A stretch of DNA of 64,000 nucleotides from Reticulitermes speratus (GCA_021186555.1 JAJKFL010000005.1:43705635-43769634); one strand, 5' to 3'; counted from the stretch's first letter, positions 1-12,985 are shown. Numbers and translations are program-made. Notes: generated from the sequence alone by a model not told the origin.

Positions 1-214
1 TTTCTGGACTGTCTATCATCTACGCACAGTATTGCAAACAAAAGATGTTCAGTGAACTAGGTCTCTTTTCGGCCTGAAGTTGAGAGCTGGGGGGCACTTG
101 CTGGGTCAGATAGAGTCGTTTTCAATCACTGGACAATGTGTGGTGATCAGCTAAATGAATAATGCTTGTCATAGGGATATAATGAAATTGACAATAAAAA
201 TTGTACTTCTTTAT

Positions 215-466
215 CCCCGTGGCGCAACAGCCCCTAGTGGGACAGGGCCTCCTCATTATCGAGGCTTCACGATCACACTCAGACACACCACACTCGGTAG
301 GACTCCTCTGGGCGAGTGATCAGTCCGAAGCAGAGACCTCTACCTGACAACACACAACAATCACAAAGGACAGATATCCATGCTCCCGGCGGGATTCGAA
401 TACTCAATCCCAGCAAGCGAGCGGCCGCAGTCCCTGACTTTACACCGCGCGGACACTGGGATCGGC
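215..466 (-). repeat. tRNA-derived SINE, family A, copy 1
   Basis: On the minus strand the head reads as a tRNA-like Pol III promoter. A B-box-like GGGTTCGAATCCCG-type motif (here diverged) lies about 50 bp inside an A-box-like stretch at 430-466. The other end has the conserved string CACTAGGGGCTGTTGCGCCA. A second copy lies at 6000-6252 in the same orientation and matches over the full length, so both ends are set by the comparison. It is a non-coding retroposon. Confidence 0.75.
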
Positions 467-1424
467 AAAAACTGTACGTGCTCATGGAAACCTAGAACTG
501 TAATAGGAAAGAATGCCGAAAATAAAATCATAAGAAGAACGTAACCCACAACCACGGACATGAATCACACTGTCCACATACCACTAGCGCCCTCGGGAAA
601 AGAAAATTAAGACAGACAAGCACGAAGAAGCTACCAGATCCTGTCGGCCTTCCCTATCTGCTAGAATCACAAGATGCACAAATTCAGAAGGCTGAAGGTA
701 GCTGCGCGTGTCCCAATACCTCGCTACTGCGCCTATAACAACCAGCTGTTAAGACCTTAGTTGATGCCGTAACGACTTTTTTAACAGCATATGGACCGCC
801 TTCAGGACAGAACCGGACTGCTACCCCTGGATCTTACAAATTATTTCGCTATCACCAGATGTCACGTTTAGACTGCCTCAAAATTGCTGTTACATTTCCT
901 ATGGGAAGTCCTTCACGTTTCAGCATACTTCTTTCCTCTTATAGTCCATGCCGGTATCAGGTTGCAGAGTTTGACATGGTCTATACCGTGGGCAACCAAC
1001 ATTTTTATGGCAAAAGGTCACACCTATTATTTTGGGCTGATTCGCGGTCCGCACGTGGAAAAAATAACAGTAAGTAGTCACCTAACCACTTAAATTATTG
1101 TGTAATTTTTATAGTAATCGTATATGCATATTCACAAATGTGACCGCGGGTCGCATAATACAACCCGGCGAGCCGTGGGTAGGAGACCAGCGTTCCATAC
1201 ACTCAGTGCAGACGCCATATTGGTAGGACTACTTCCCGTTTCAGTAATAAATTGATAGAACAAAACCGCAACAAAAACCTCATTTGGCATGTTTTTTTTA
1301 ATACATTAATCAGGCTTCCTGTTTGTAGCAGTGGGGTGAGAAATGGGCCCTTGGTACCAACGATTACCCTACCAGGTCCTGACAGATGAGTATGGAGCAT
1401 TGGTGGAATGATAATTGTCAGGAG
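467..1424. other. no gene seen
   Basis: Mixed-composition DNA with scattered short open frames of no recognisable family. No repeat or promoter could be supported here. It may be intronic to the Pax3/7 gene if that gene's 5' exons lie left of the window. Confidence 0.4.
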
Positions 1425-1632
1425 CAGAGCCGTAAATAAGAATGTCTCTGCCTAGGATGCCTGAGGCAAGCTACTGAACTGCGCCCCCCCCCCCCTCCGG
1501 TCCCCCAAGAATAATTCACATATATAAATCAAATAATAATATACAATTATACACATATTTTATTTTTTAACTTTCTACTTTTTAATTTTGCGCCCCTAAC
1601 TGTAGTGCGCCCAGTTACGGCTCCGGACAAGA
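1425..1632. mobile_element. hAT-like non-autonomous remnant
   Basis: Short inverted ends are visible (AGAGCCGTAA near 1426 and TTACGGCTCC near 1614). They flank a C-homopolymer and an AT-rich core ending in GCGCCCC-type sequence. This resembles remnants of hAT elements with GGCGCCCC subterminal motifs. There is no transposase and no clear 8-bp target duplication, so the family is tentative. Confidence 0.35.
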
Positions 1633-1650
1633 GGAAACTAAACTGCGAGA

Positions 1651-1757
1651 TCTGAGGTTCTTACAGCGGTGCTGGTGAAGTTTAAGGTCTTCTGAGATGT
1701 TACGCTGTATCGGCTCGCAAATCAGTCGACACGGCGTAACATCTTAGAAGACCTTAA
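1651..1757. repeat. foldback module copy
   Basis: Two arms of about 25 bp, TTAAGGTCTTCTGAGATGTT... (1682-1708) and its near-perfect reverse complement (1731-1756), form a hairpin with a loop of about 22 nt. The preceding stretch (TGAGGTTCTTACAGCGGTG) and the arms recur at 14408-14574 and in part at 42985-43110. This defines a dispersed foldback family. Confidence 0.65.
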
Positions 1758-2000
1758 TCTTCGAAAGTGAAGTGCTCGCAGAAAGAAGCCTGCCCCAGTG
1801 CCACTTTGTCCACCATGAACTGAAGTCTGCGCGGCGAGAAGCTGCTCGAGCCACAGAAAGGGATACTGTTCTTTATAAACCAAAAACCGGGACACTTAAT
1901 AGCATTTAGGTGATGGGGTTGGGCGTAGAAGCAACATTTTTAACACATTACGTAAATACAAAAGCAGAGTAGTTTATTAATATTAAGATAATATATAAAT

Positions 2001-2235
2001 CGTGGCGAGCAGTTGGAGGAGGCACTGTGCCACAATACGGGAGGTTCCGGGTTCGATTCCCGGTAGGGTCCTTGGAAATTTTCAAGTGACCTATTTCTTC
2101 TGTCCGCATTCAGTAGCCTTGGGGTACACTCAGCCTCTAACGGAAATGAGTACCAAGGAATTTCTTTGGGGGTACATTTCGGCCGGCGCGTAGAGCTGAC
2201 AACTCTGCCGTCCCAGTTGTGCCGGATGTCAAAGT
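2001..2235 (+). repeat. tRNA-derived SINE, family B, copy 1
   Basis: A plus-strand tRNA-like head carries an A-box-like GTGGCGAGCAGTTGGAGG and a perfect B-box-type GGTTCGATTCCCGG. It is followed by a body containing CTCAGCCTCTAACGGAAATG. The same head and body recur at 2481-2700. Confidence 0.75.
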
Positions 2236-2480
2236 ACAGATAGAAGCCCAACATTTTATCCCCTCTCCGAGTCTTCATGAATTGTCACGGGAAAGCGTTT
2301 TTAAAGACATAAATAAAAATTATGACATATAGATGTAAAAAATAGATAAACAAATCAGAAGAATACTCGAACTCAGACACTCAGTTCACTTACTGGTGTT
2401 TCTTTACACAGACCCTATTCTTTCCTCATTCTTCGCAATGTCAGTCCAGACTATAATCACTAACCTATACATCTTTCTCG

Positions 2481-2700
2481 GGCATGCAGTGGCGCAGTTG
2501 GTTGAGGTTCTGCTCTACAAGCCGGAAGGTCGCGTGTTTGGTTCTCGGTGGTGTCATTGGAATTTTTTATTGACATAATTCTTTCGGCCGCACTATGGTC
2601 CCGGGAGTCGACTCAGCCTCTAACAGAAATGAGTACCAGGGGTATCTTCTGGGGAGAGGTAAAGGGAGCCTTACCTTACCACTTTCATGTGCCTATTGTC
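2481..2700 (+). repeat. tRNA-derived SINE, family B, copy 2
   Basis: A diverged copy of the 2001-2235 element: A-box-like AGTGGCGCAGTTGGTTGAGG, a degraded B box, then CTCAGCCTCTAACAGAAATG. Its 3' part runs straight into the 71-bp minisatellite that starts near 2736. Confidence 0.7.
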
Positions 2701-2735
2701 TTGAAATCTGGGAGCCTCAACCTCCTGTAAACCTT

Positions 2736-3300
2736 AGGGCCTGTACAGGGATTTCTTTACCTTATACACCTTTCTCTCCCTCTCCTGTTCCTCGGTTGAT
2801 GCCTGTCCTGCTCCTACAGATATTTCTTTACCTTATACACCTTTCTCTCCCTCTCCTATCCCTCGGTTGATGCCTGTCCTGCTCCTACAGATATTTCTTT
2901 ACCTTATACACCTTTTTCTCCCTCTCCTATTCCTCGGTTGATGCCTGTCCTACTCCTACAGATATTTCTTTACCTTATACATCTTTCTCTCCCTCTCCTA
3001 TTCCTCGGTTGATGCCTGTCCTGCTCCTACAGATATTTCTTTACCTTATACACTTCCTCTCTCATTCTCGTGATGCCTGTCTGCTCTACAGAATTCTTTA
3101 CCTATACATCTTTCTACCCTCTCCTATCTCGGTTGATGCCTGTCCTGCTCCTACAGATATTTCTTTACCTTATACACTTTCTCTCCTCTCCTATTCCTCG
3201 TTATGCCTGTCCTGCTCTACAGATATTTCTTTACCTTATACACCTTTCTCTCCCTCTCCTATTCCTCGGTTGATGCCTGTCCTGCTCCTACAGATATTCT
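2736..3300 (+). repeat. 71-bp minisatellite, acceptor-like unit
   Basis: About eight head-to-tail copies of a 71-bp unit. Each has a pyrimidine-rich run followed by CTGCTCCTACAG and then ATATTTC. The spacing was measured from successive GCCTGTCCTG motifs (2801, 2872). Copies at about 3060-3240 carry many single-base dropouts, mostly of one member of a doubled base. Open frames across it result from the low-stop composition and are not genes. Confidence 0.9.
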
Positions 3301-4774
3301 CTACAATTATTGTCGGAAGTCAAAATATTCGTAAGCACTGTCAGAATTGTACTTTATGACTTGTAAATGTCCGGGACATTTGGCGTCTCGAACCGAATTT
3401 TGCGGGACACCGGGACAGAACTCTTTAAAACCCACAAAACCGGGACTGTCCCCGGGAAAACCGGGACGAATGGAATCCCTAGCTATAGCGTAAGTTTTTA
3501 AATAGAATGCCAGTTTATTTATATTCGCCCACCTAATACCCCGACAATTCAGTCAGTGTCTCTACTAACGCCACTTCCTTCCTGTCATTGTAACTCTTAA
3601 GTATTTTTCGTCATTCTTTGACATGGCGAGGACGTGATGTGTAGGAGCATATCTCATGTCTCATAAATAGAGAAGCGACAGCGCCTAGAAGATCCCAAAC
3701 AATATTCAGGAAAAATGAATCCAAATTGTGTGGGGTTGGGTTTCACCCTCGCGATTACGTCCCCGTGTGCCAACCTAACAGATGTGCTGGCCAGGAGGCG
3801 TGGCGGACACAGCACCAATCCAAATGAAAACGACACCCGCTTATAGTACTTGCTCGCTGGAGCAAGACGTGAACAGCCATTACACCACCAAGACTCGAGT
3901 GCAACAAGGGCACAAGTGTCGAGATGTGGCCCGTGATCGCAGCGACCCCACTCTTGCGAGGCAATGGGCTCTTTGAGAAAACGTTAGGAGCATGAAGACG
4001 AACCCACATGCACGTAGTGCGGAAGTTAAGAGTGAGTGGATCAATACCTCCACTCCCGCGTATATCTGCATGCCGTCGTGCTTAAATACAGAAACACCTT
4101 TAATTCTGACCGAATAATTTCCCTACGGAATACAACAACTTCACTGATTACCGCTCCTGTCAGTGTTACCAACATTATCCGTAGGAACAAAATTTCTTCG
4201 TGCTTACAGTTGCAGAGGGAAAATACAAATGAATAATAAATTTAACCCAAAGGAGCAGATATCTTGAAAGCTAATTGCAGCGCAGTTGGTCAATACATTT
4301 TCAGCATTTAATGACACCTAAAGTTCATTACCGTGTTAACGACAGCTCACCAATGCTCGGCCAGTTGAATTCAGTGCACAGCTTCACAACCTAGTTCTTT
4401 ACAATTTACTTTAATATTAGCATCCCATCTAAGCTTATGTCTTCCAAGTGGCCTTTTTATTTAGGTTTTGCTACCAATGACGAATCTGCCGGTTACATTT
4501 GTATATTATGGGACGTTTCACATGTTTCGGTCATTAGGTTAAAATTTTTCAGGGATTTGGAAGGCAGTGGTCTTGGCTTCTTTCCGAGTTATTTCACTAT
4601 TCTCATGTAGGTTACACGACATTAATACTCTGACATCGAGCCCTCAGTGAGACTATTATGAAGGGTATTGTCAACACGGAAGAGTGTTCTAAACGTAGGC
4701 TATATAGTTGACATTGCGTCTAACATGGCACAGTGTTGGGCACCAGACTGCACGGCGTAATGACGCCAGTGGCG
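3301..4774. other. no gene seen
   Basis: A cluster of ACCGGGAC-type iterations at about 3370-3475 looks like the worn end of a transposable element. The rest holds no recognisable gene, and the short frames here match no family I know. Confidence 0.35.
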
Positions 4775-4775
4775 T

Positions 4776-5010
4776 GGCTAGGAATTTTGGCGCCCGGGAC
4801 GAGTAATCAAAACTCCCGCCCATAACAAAAATTACGAAATTAAAAAAAAAATCACAATCACACATTAAATTTCCTTTTATTTGGCTCAATAATTTCAAAT
4901 ATGTTGAGGGCTGAAAATCATTTTTCTTTCATTTAAAATATTCATGTCTCCACACATTTTGCAGCCTCTTGGACTCTGCCGCCCGGTGCCGCTGCGCCAA
5001 ACCCCCCCCC
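4776..5010. mobile_element. hAT-like non-autonomous remnant
   Basis: It starts with CAGTGGCGTGGCTAGGAATT and GGCGCCCGGGAC and ends near GCCGCCCGGTGCCGCTGCGCC followed by a C run. An AT-rich core lacks any transposase. CAGTGGCGTRGC termini with GGCGCCC subterminal motifs are typical of arthropod hAT elements; the assignment is by motif only. Confidence 0.45.
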
Positions 5011-5442
5011 CCCCAAGCTTCACCGCTGCTTATCGCAAAGTGACTGAAGGACTGAGAAACGAAACTGTCACAACTCTCGTGACACAAAGCTTGCCCGTCA
5101 CTTCAGTCCAGTCCACGTCGTACTAATCTCTATTCCTATGCACAGCCCCTTGTACCGCTTTAACGCTAAGATGTAACCACAAAGACACAAGACTTTATTA
5201 TTCGCAGTAAGTCTGCAGCGGCATTTGCATGCCTCAATGAACTGCGAGCACTCTGTGTTACAGTCACAGCTTATTGACAAGAAGCATTATGCGCAGAATA
5301 AGATAAAATGCAATAGCATCCCTTTGCTTAATTAAGCACCTCGCAATGAAGTCGTAGGAAGGAAGGGAGGTATTGTTTTAAGCGTTATTAATTCGGCACT
5401 AGACTCAAGCTTCACGTACTGGTCGCTTTACTTCCGAGGAAG

Positions 5443-5602
5443 AAGTCTTCGGTATCCATTAAGAAGGAGGCTGACTAAGACCCAGAGCGAGTTCAGACAC
5501 TATTAAATAGAGAAATCTCTTGCCTCTACCTGGAATTGAACCCCGATTACTCGGTCATGCAGCCGTAAACTAATCGCTATACAAACTGAAATATCCCGGC
5601 TC
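5443..5602 (-). repeat. tRNA-derived SINE, family C, partial
   Basis: Read on the minus strand it begins with GAGCCGGGATATTTCAG. A tRNA-like region with a GGGGTTCAATTCCAGG B box follows, then the AAGAGATTTCTC and CTGGGTC blocks seen in the fuller copy at 37481-37754. The 3' half is missing. Confidence 0.7.
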
Positions 5603-5999
5603 CCTAAAATTACGTGACTTCTTATATCTTCCAGTTAAGCCTAAAGGAATCAGTTTTGGATTCAAGGAGAAATATGTTCTGTCCTCCGATACGTCCTGCT
5701 TACTCTCAGCTGCTGTCAGGCAGATTGCGGGTTTAGCAAAAAATAAAACGCCATACAAGTTTCGGCTGAGTTCCCGTACATCCCTGTCGTTCCTTTTTGT
5801 AAACAGACTCCAGTACGGACACTGTCGCTATTATGCGCTTGGGCGTGTGGACGAATTTCGAAACGACACGCCACATAATCCACGTCTGATGTCGGGGTCC
5901 AACTGCAGATGCATGGCAACTGCAAATCTTTGCACATATTTTTTTTATAATTACTAGCTGAAATAAAAGTTTTAAAATTATTTTTGCTTATTATTTTTT

Positions 6000-6252
6000 C
6001 CCCCATGGTGCAACAGCCCCTAGTGGGCCAGGGCCTCCTCATTATCGAGGCTTCGTGATCACACTCAGACTCACCACATTCGGTAGGACTCCTCTGGACG
6101 AGTAATCAGCCCGATGCAGGGACCTCTGTCTGACAACACACAACACTTACAAGACAGAGACACCCATGCCCCCGACGGGATTCGAACCCGCAATCCCAGC
6201 AAGCTAGCGGCAGAAGACGCACGCCTTAGACAGCGCGGCCACTGGGATCGGC
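6000..6252 (-). repeat. tRNA-derived SINE, family A, copy 2
   Basis: The better preserved family A copy. On the minus strand, GTGGCCGCGCTGTCTAAGGC is a good tRNA-Leu/Ser-like A box, and GCGGGTTCGAATCCCGTCGG is a canonical B box. The 3' end is followed by an A-rich tract. It shares its whole length and orientation with 215-466. Confidence 0.85.
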
Positions 6253-7495
6253 TTGATCATTATAAAAATCAATACAAACGCATAAATTGTCAAATGTTAT
6301 ACGTCACTGTAAAGAAAGGCAATACTTGAATCTACAAGACGTTAACAGTGTCTTAATATCGGTGATTATATTCTGTTCCACACTTAAAAAAGTTATTCTG
6401 GCACGACTGACAGTGCGTGATATTAATTTACTTTTACGTTAAAATACAAATATGATGTCCAAAACAATAACAAAGTGATATTTGAGGTGCTAAGGAGAAT
6501 GTATACTACCAGCAACCAGAATATAGCCCACGTACAAGTCATAAGAAAACCTAGACGAAATTTTTGCTAGTTTTTTTCGACTTACACACAAAAAGGGCGT
6601 GTCTTCATCATAAGAACGAAATGCGACAAAACTTGTGGATTTGCATCCATATAATAACACTGTGGTTCACAATCTCTGCGACACAGATAGTGAAACAAGG
6701 CTGAATCTTGTACAATACTACTTTCATGGGGTTTATGCCGGGGAAATAAACCCTTACTAGTTGTGTTTAGCGGCGACGCTTGGTTACACCTCAGCGGATA
6801 CGTGAAAAATCGGGATAATAAGCTTCCCATATTAACTTGTCAAATGCCACTACATGGTGGTGTGTGATGTGCTACTTGTGCAGTTAGGTTTGTTGAGACG
6901 TTCTTTTTTTTGAAACCATAAAATTACACCGATGTGTAACACATTCTGAAAAGACTTCTGAGCACTTTTTTCGATTACGCAATAGTCCAGACCCGTTGCT
7001 TAAGCAGCCAGTGCAGTGAATCACGCCGCAAAGAATTATATGCCTAGGGTATAGAGAGCTTTTGGTGACAGAATATTAAACAGGGGATTGTGGCCCCCTT
7101 TTTCGCCAAATCTGAATCCGCACGACTTTTACTGGTTGGGTCGTGTCAAAGGGTAAACTGCAGTGATAATCACCGTAATGAAAAAGAGCAGAAAAAAAAT
7201 CCAGAATATAGTGTTCTGAATTTTACGAGCAGAAATTCGACTTGCAGTGAATGTGTTTCTTAGATGTGACGCGTGTCTGCGAGTCGAAGGAAACTACTTC
7301 CACCGCTTTTTTTGTTTTAAAGATGCCGATTACAAAATCTAATAGTAACTGAAGTGCATTGAACTGAAACTTGTGGACCCCGACTCATGGTAAACTGGAA
7401 CAGCGGCTGTCACTACGCTGCCTGCCATCACGTGAAGAGGTCCTAGTGTAGTGCATTCAAGCGTAATCAGATTTAAAAATGTCTCTATATGTTGC
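6253..7495. other. no gene seen
   Basis: AT-rich DNA with short frames only. No repeat family shared with the rest of the window was recognised. Confidence 0.4.
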
Positions 7496-7499
7496 TGCA

Positions 7500-8035
7500 A
7501 AACTACAGTTTTACCTGTTGTGTGGGTGTAAAACTTGGTCTTTCATATTACGGAAGAACATGGCTTGAGATTCGAAAACACGGTGTTGAAGATATTTCGA
7601 CTTAAACAGAACTGAAGTTACATGAAACTGGAGAAAACTGCATAAAGATGGGCCTCATGATTAGCATCCCTCACCATACATTATTAGGGCAATCAAATGG
7701 AAGATGAGAAGGGTGAAGGTTATGGCATGCCTGGGACAGAAGATAAAAGCGTACAGACTTTTGGTTGGAAAAGTTAAAGGAAGATACCGCCTGGAAGACT
7801 TACGTGTAGATGGGAGAATAATAGTAAATAGATCTTCAAGAAATAAGATGGGTGATTGTGGACTGAATTTGTCCGGCTCAAGGTACGGACAAGTGACGGT
7901 ATGTTATGAATACGGTAATGGACCGTTGGGTCCCATAAAATGTGGGGAATTCTTCATTAGCTGAGGACGTATTTGCTACTGACGAACGTCTCTGCACCAC
8001 GGAGTTATGTACTGCATTGTAGACAGATAATTTCC
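7500..8035 (+). pseudogene. LINE fragment, C-terminal end of ORF2
   Basis: Conceptual reading across several frames recovers the C-terminal tail of a non-LTR retrotransposon polyprotein. A YGCETW-like stretch comes first, then a WRKLH-like block, a VIK-R-MRW-like block, and AYRLLVGKVKGRYRLEDLR (about 7750-7810), which matches the common AYRVLVGKPEGKRPLGRPR signature. The piece ends near GEFFIS and a stop. Stops and frameshifts are frequent, so it is dead. Three more fragments of the same tail lie at 12990-13200, 30540-30765 and 33650-33990. Confidence 0.75.
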
Positions 8036-8055
8036 ACAATCAAGTACATGTATTA

Positions 8056-8094
8056 AGGCCTGATAATAAGTATTTCAGCCGAAACATATAGCCT
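8056..8094 (+). ncRNA. hammerhead-like core motif (candidate)
   Basis: AGGC (8056-8059) is followed by CTGATAA (8060-8066), an internal stretch, CCGAAAC and ATATA, then GCCT (8091-8094), which pairs with the first AGGC. This order matches a type I hammerhead (stem I, CUGANGA, stem II, GAAA, short stem III, UH, stem I). CTGATAA departs from CUGANGA at one base and stem II is weak, so activity is doubtful. See the findings for related modules. Confidence 0.3.
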
Positions 8095-8152
8095 ATATCT
8101 AGTGAAACTTTATTAATTATGCAAAGCAATAATAAGATGTAAGATATGTATG

Positions 8153-8162
<10 letters not shown>

Positions 8163-8184
<22 letters not shown>
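8163..8184. repeat. (TA)n microsatellite
   Basis: About eleven TA dinucleotides in a row. Confidence 0.9.
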
Positions 8185-9298
8185 CTCAACGCTGCGTGTA
8201 GACGATGCAAGAAACATAGTAGATTATCAACTGGTTATAAAAAGTTCCGCACAGCCAGAAGAAAGAATATCTTACATAATTAAAGCGGATAAGATATGGG
8301 AAAGGTGAAAGAGATGGACGGGGTTGTTTCTGGAAGAAACCATATAAGTGTGGTCGCCGGAAGAGGCAGTAGGTTCCTCCGAAATACTACTAACTAGCGA
8401 CCAGATTGCATGGTGTTACAGACCAGTAAGCGATAATCTTCGAAGCGAATTTACTTGCATATCCCAACAGTAATTTAAAAAACCAACACTCATTCTGTCC
8501 TTTTGCGGTTTCCTGTGACGTAACGCACCAAGCAGGTCTGCAGTTCGTAGAAAATTCCTATTCTATATTCAGCGTCAGCCTTCGACGTTGATCAAACTCC
8601 GGTCATGGTAATGAAGACCGACTCAACCAAATACACGCCTTCATGACACTTTTTTTTCTCACCAAAGGGCCCTATTTAAACCTCATTGAAATTTCTGTAG
8701 GTTTTCAAATTTGAGAACAAAATTTGTAGCCAATAGGCTCGCGACCTCACATTGTCCTTGCATGAAGTCATGTAACGTACAGGGAACGTGGAGGTGAGGA
8801 GTCAGCTTCATCCTTCGACTGCCATGTCCTTGGACTCAGACAGAGGGGTGAAGAGAACAATAGCTACACGTATCGGGAATCGAACCGAGACGCTGTTGCC
8901 ATCAGCACGGACCGCCAGTGCCAGACAGTAATCAAATCGCTGCGTCGGCTAGCATACGCAACTCGTAATCCAAAAGGGACCTAAATCTCAAGTGCATTTC
9001 TTTCGCCTTGATGCCCATATATTGGAGAGAGAAAAAAATTATCTAATTTATCCCAGGATATTATTGATTTATTGTCAGTATCACAGTATACAAGTAGTAG
9101 ATAAACCTGTATAAAACTTGAATAATATTTAAATTAAGAAATTCGAATCCTACCCAAAACTCTACCAGATACATGCAAATCACTTCAGCTGTGGCTACCG
9201 TAAATTTTTGCAAAAATAAGTGCGGGATAAATTCCATAATATATTTTGGTGTTCTCTGTTAGGCACATGGTGGAAAGAGGAAAGCGAGATTACATTTC

Positions 9299-9560
9299 TA
9301 CGCTCGTTCGCATCCCTATGGATTATATGTTAAAATAGCTACGTCTATCTGTCCGTCCATCTATACGCAAGTAACAACTTGAGAACCGCTTAGCGAATTT
9401 TTATAAAATTTTATATTCAAGAGTTTTACGGAATTTTATGAATTCAGTTAGACGGAAAGATCGTAACGACCACTTTACATGAAGACCTACATGCACTTCT
9501 GCGTGTATATCGAGCATAACCCATTACATGCTTATCTGAACGAATAATATTTCGCACCAT
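9299..9560 (+). mobile_element. degenerate copy of the GGCGC inverted-repeat element
   Basis: It retains the order seen in better copies: CGTTCGCAT, then TAGCTACGTC with TCTGTCCGTCC, then TTTACATGAAGACCTA. The match is to the copies at 48921-49388 and 19286-19744. Both ends are eroded. Confidence 0.5.
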
Positions 9561-12500
9561 CCTTGCAGAGAGGAACAAAACATATTTTCGGTAGAGTAAA
9601 TTATATTTTACCCCAGTCTTACTGATTTCGGAATAATTAAAAGGCGTGTTTTCTTTAGCACGTCTAATAGAGTGGCCATTGTTATTTATTCATTAAATAT
9701 ATCCTGTATCTAACTTTGACTTTTTGTTAATTTAAGTAGGCCAAGTATCAACTAAGAGAGGTGCGCTTTTTAGAAATAAAGAAGACTGGAAGGTTTGTAC
9801 CCCATAATGTAGCAATGTACCAGAATTAATAACGCAATTCTTTGCAGGTTACTACACTTCTTAAAAAAGAGATTACTGAAAGGCAAATCAGTGAAATATT
9901 CTATATTGAATTTCAACAATATTTGTGGAAGGTTTATGGCTACTTGAAGGAGTTCATTTATGCCTTACACAAAAATGCTTCTTTAAGAATGATTAAACCT
10001 ATGGTTGAATATTAAAATGCCTGAAATATAGAAGTTTAAAACATGTGAAAGCTTTTTATGGGATACATGGAAAAGGCCACTGATGGACCTATAGGGCTAT
10101 AGACTGTTTGGTATCAATATGGCTGAAAATCTAAATTCACCGTGTATTGGCTGTCCCTAATGTCAAATTTAAAAAATCCATTCAACTATTTAGGCCCTGG
10201 CACTAGCCACAGACAGATATTGCCCCCACATAAAGCGGAAGAACGCATTGAAAAGAACGCCCTGTGAGGACGTCATGTTTGTCTGTGACATAATATTAGC
10301 TCCTAAAATAATTGAGATATTTTAAAATTCAACACTGTAGACTTTCACTAAAGCAAGTCGGGCAGTTTCGATGTTCAGCCCCAATGATCCGTCACAAGCT
10401 TCTTTTACACGAGGCCATACATGGGCTTCTTCGTGTAACCCTAACATTAGCCGGTATGAGGGACAGCTATGGCATTTTTATTCCTACCAGTATGTGCACT
10501 GACCCCTTACGAACCTTACTTTACACAAAATCATGAAAACTAAACAGACTTTACCATGTATCCCATAAACTGTCTCACATATTTTTTTTAACATTCGATA
10601 TTGTGCAATATCACGCGTTTGAACGTTGTAGATCGCCCGAAGGTTGCGACTGTAATGCATGTCGAAACAGTGGGCAGGTTCTACACGTGTTATGGCTAGA
10701 ACCCCAACACTATAACAGTTTCTTTAGTTTCCAGGGAAATTTTGGCCTCATCTATATTAAGCTTACACTGAACTGTTCGACAACTTCTAGTGCAGACCAG
10801 ACAGAGCGACGGACAAGCACAAATTCCTAGTTACGTTGTCATTTTATTTAATTCTTACGAAAGATGAATGCACTATACAATTGAAATTCCAAATAAACAG
10901 ACCGACATTTGACAAGGGATCTGCTTGGCCCTCGCAAACCTGGGGCATTTATTTATGCTCCATCACAAACACCTAAGACGAAAAGCAAATACGTTTTCTT
11001 TTCAAAAATCTGTGGTGGAAGAAAAGCAGCCGGAATGTTTTGTGAATATATGAGATACAGTGTAAGTTCTGAGAAGTGAATGTAACAGAACCTCTCCCCC
11101 ACATGGAAACAATTCATAAAAAGAAAAGACAGCGCCGAATATAGGCACGACGCCACCGTACGAAGAAACGACTCATCGGGCCGCTTAACTAGCAGAAAAA
11201 AACACCCAGTGAAGACACAACTGTAGCTACTTCAAAAACTTTATGTCTGAACAAGGCACCATTGACAGGCCTGAACGCAGCAGACACTCTTAATATTCAG
11301 TAACAGACAGACGAACGTTCAGTTTCATGTTCCGCCTGTTTTATCCTCATGGATACAGAAGGCCGAGCAAGGCTTTAAGCCGCTGTAGAGGAAAATTCCA
11401 TCTTATTCAGAAGAGCTCGAATCCCGACCTTGGAATTACTGTGCTGATGCAGCTACACCTTCTGATGCATTGTGTGATGAAACGGATAGGCGCAAGTGTA
11501 TTGAGTGATTATTTTGTAATGGTCTAGACATGTAGCTTGCACGACAAAACAAGAGAGGCATACAGAATTTTGGCAGGGAAACATGCAGAAAAACAACATG
11601 GAAAATCAAACACGAAATGCGAGAGTAACATTTAAACGAGTGCTTGTATTTTACGTTTTGTCGGTTCCAGTATTTGTGTTCAGGTGCCGCTGTTTGCATT
11701 ACTTGAGTCACTATTGCTTGCAAGAACTCGAGGTGACTCATTGCGCGAGCTGGTGATCGCCGCCATTGTGTTGCAACAGCAAAACAAAACGAAAACAGTA
11801 GCCATTTTTAAAATCCTGTCGTTACGTGGCTTTCGATTCAAATTGACCTCGAGCTGAGTTTCACTGAGGCCTACTTCCTCTCTTATTGTTGATGCGGGGA
11901 CGATGATACTGAAGAAAACCATGCACTCTTCAGTCAACTGTATGTAGGGTGTGCTACGAAGCCGCAGCAGACAGACAATAAAGTCTACACCGCCATTAGA
12001 GCAACACTAACATCAGAGCAGCTGTCAACAATGCAGTAGATCAATTGTAGACAATTTACATGGCATGCTAAAAGTACCGCCGGCAGGATAGGGTGTGTGT
12101 GGGGCCAAGACAAGGGAGTGTGCGGCCAGGCTTAGCACGGTGCTCTTCGAATTTAATAAAATTATTTCAACGTTAGGCCCACAAATTTAAACCCCAGACC
12201 ACAAAGTCAAACTTAAACACAACCAAAACGCTCACATGTACGTTTTATTATAACTCAAATTGCAATAGCCCCCCTCACTTTTTTTTTCTTATTATATTTT
12301 ACAGAAGTCTAAACTATCTGGCAATTCAGAGGTGCTCATTAGACACATAACGTAACTACAGCGAGAGATGGTAAGCACACATGGATATTTGTATTAGAAA
12401 ATCGACAGATACGAAAAAAAAAGGTAAATTTGGGCGGCACAAAGGGGCCCGCCGAGGCTCATCATCGAGCCCCCCTCACTGTTCTGCACCAATGTGCCTA

Positions 12501-12985
12501 CGCATCTATGTGTATGGCTGTAAGTAGGGCCTACTGTACACTGTACTGGAGTAACTGAATATCTGTCCATGTGTTCATGTGTCGTCATCAGGCTGCAAGA
12601 CAAAACAACAGCATAAAGACTGCAAATAAATTCTTTGAATATGCGGTAAAGATTAACTTTTGGGAACAACACTAATATAAAAATTCCATTCACGAAGGAG
12701 TTAAGGGAGGATACATTTCAGGAACTCTTGTTACCATCGGGTTCAAAATTCTTTTGCATTCTCCTCTGCTATCTAACAACGTAAAGATTAAAATATACGA
12801 AATTATAATTTTACATGTTGTTCTGTTTGAATGTGAAATTTGCTCTCTCACAGTAAGGTAAGAACAAGACTGACGGTGTTAAGCAAATTTCTTGACTAGT
12901 TGAGTAACAACACCTTCTCAAGTGAACTGCAGTTATTTTTGCAGCCCTTTGCCCTGCTTCGCATTCGGCACGTCTCGGAAACCGC
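9561..12985. other. no gene seen
   Basis: Long AT-rich stretch with no recognisable gene or clear transposon. A short inverted pair around TTTATGGGATACATGG (about 10055) and CATGTATCCCATAAA (about 10554) may mark an old insertion. The short frames of 65-100 codons match no family I know. Confidence 0.4.

Noticed and set aside
6150..6240. tRNA gene on the minus strand
   Set aside because: A and B boxes are good but the body continues into a repeated SINE tail, and the same unit recurs at 215-466; no cloverleaf of a functional tRNA.
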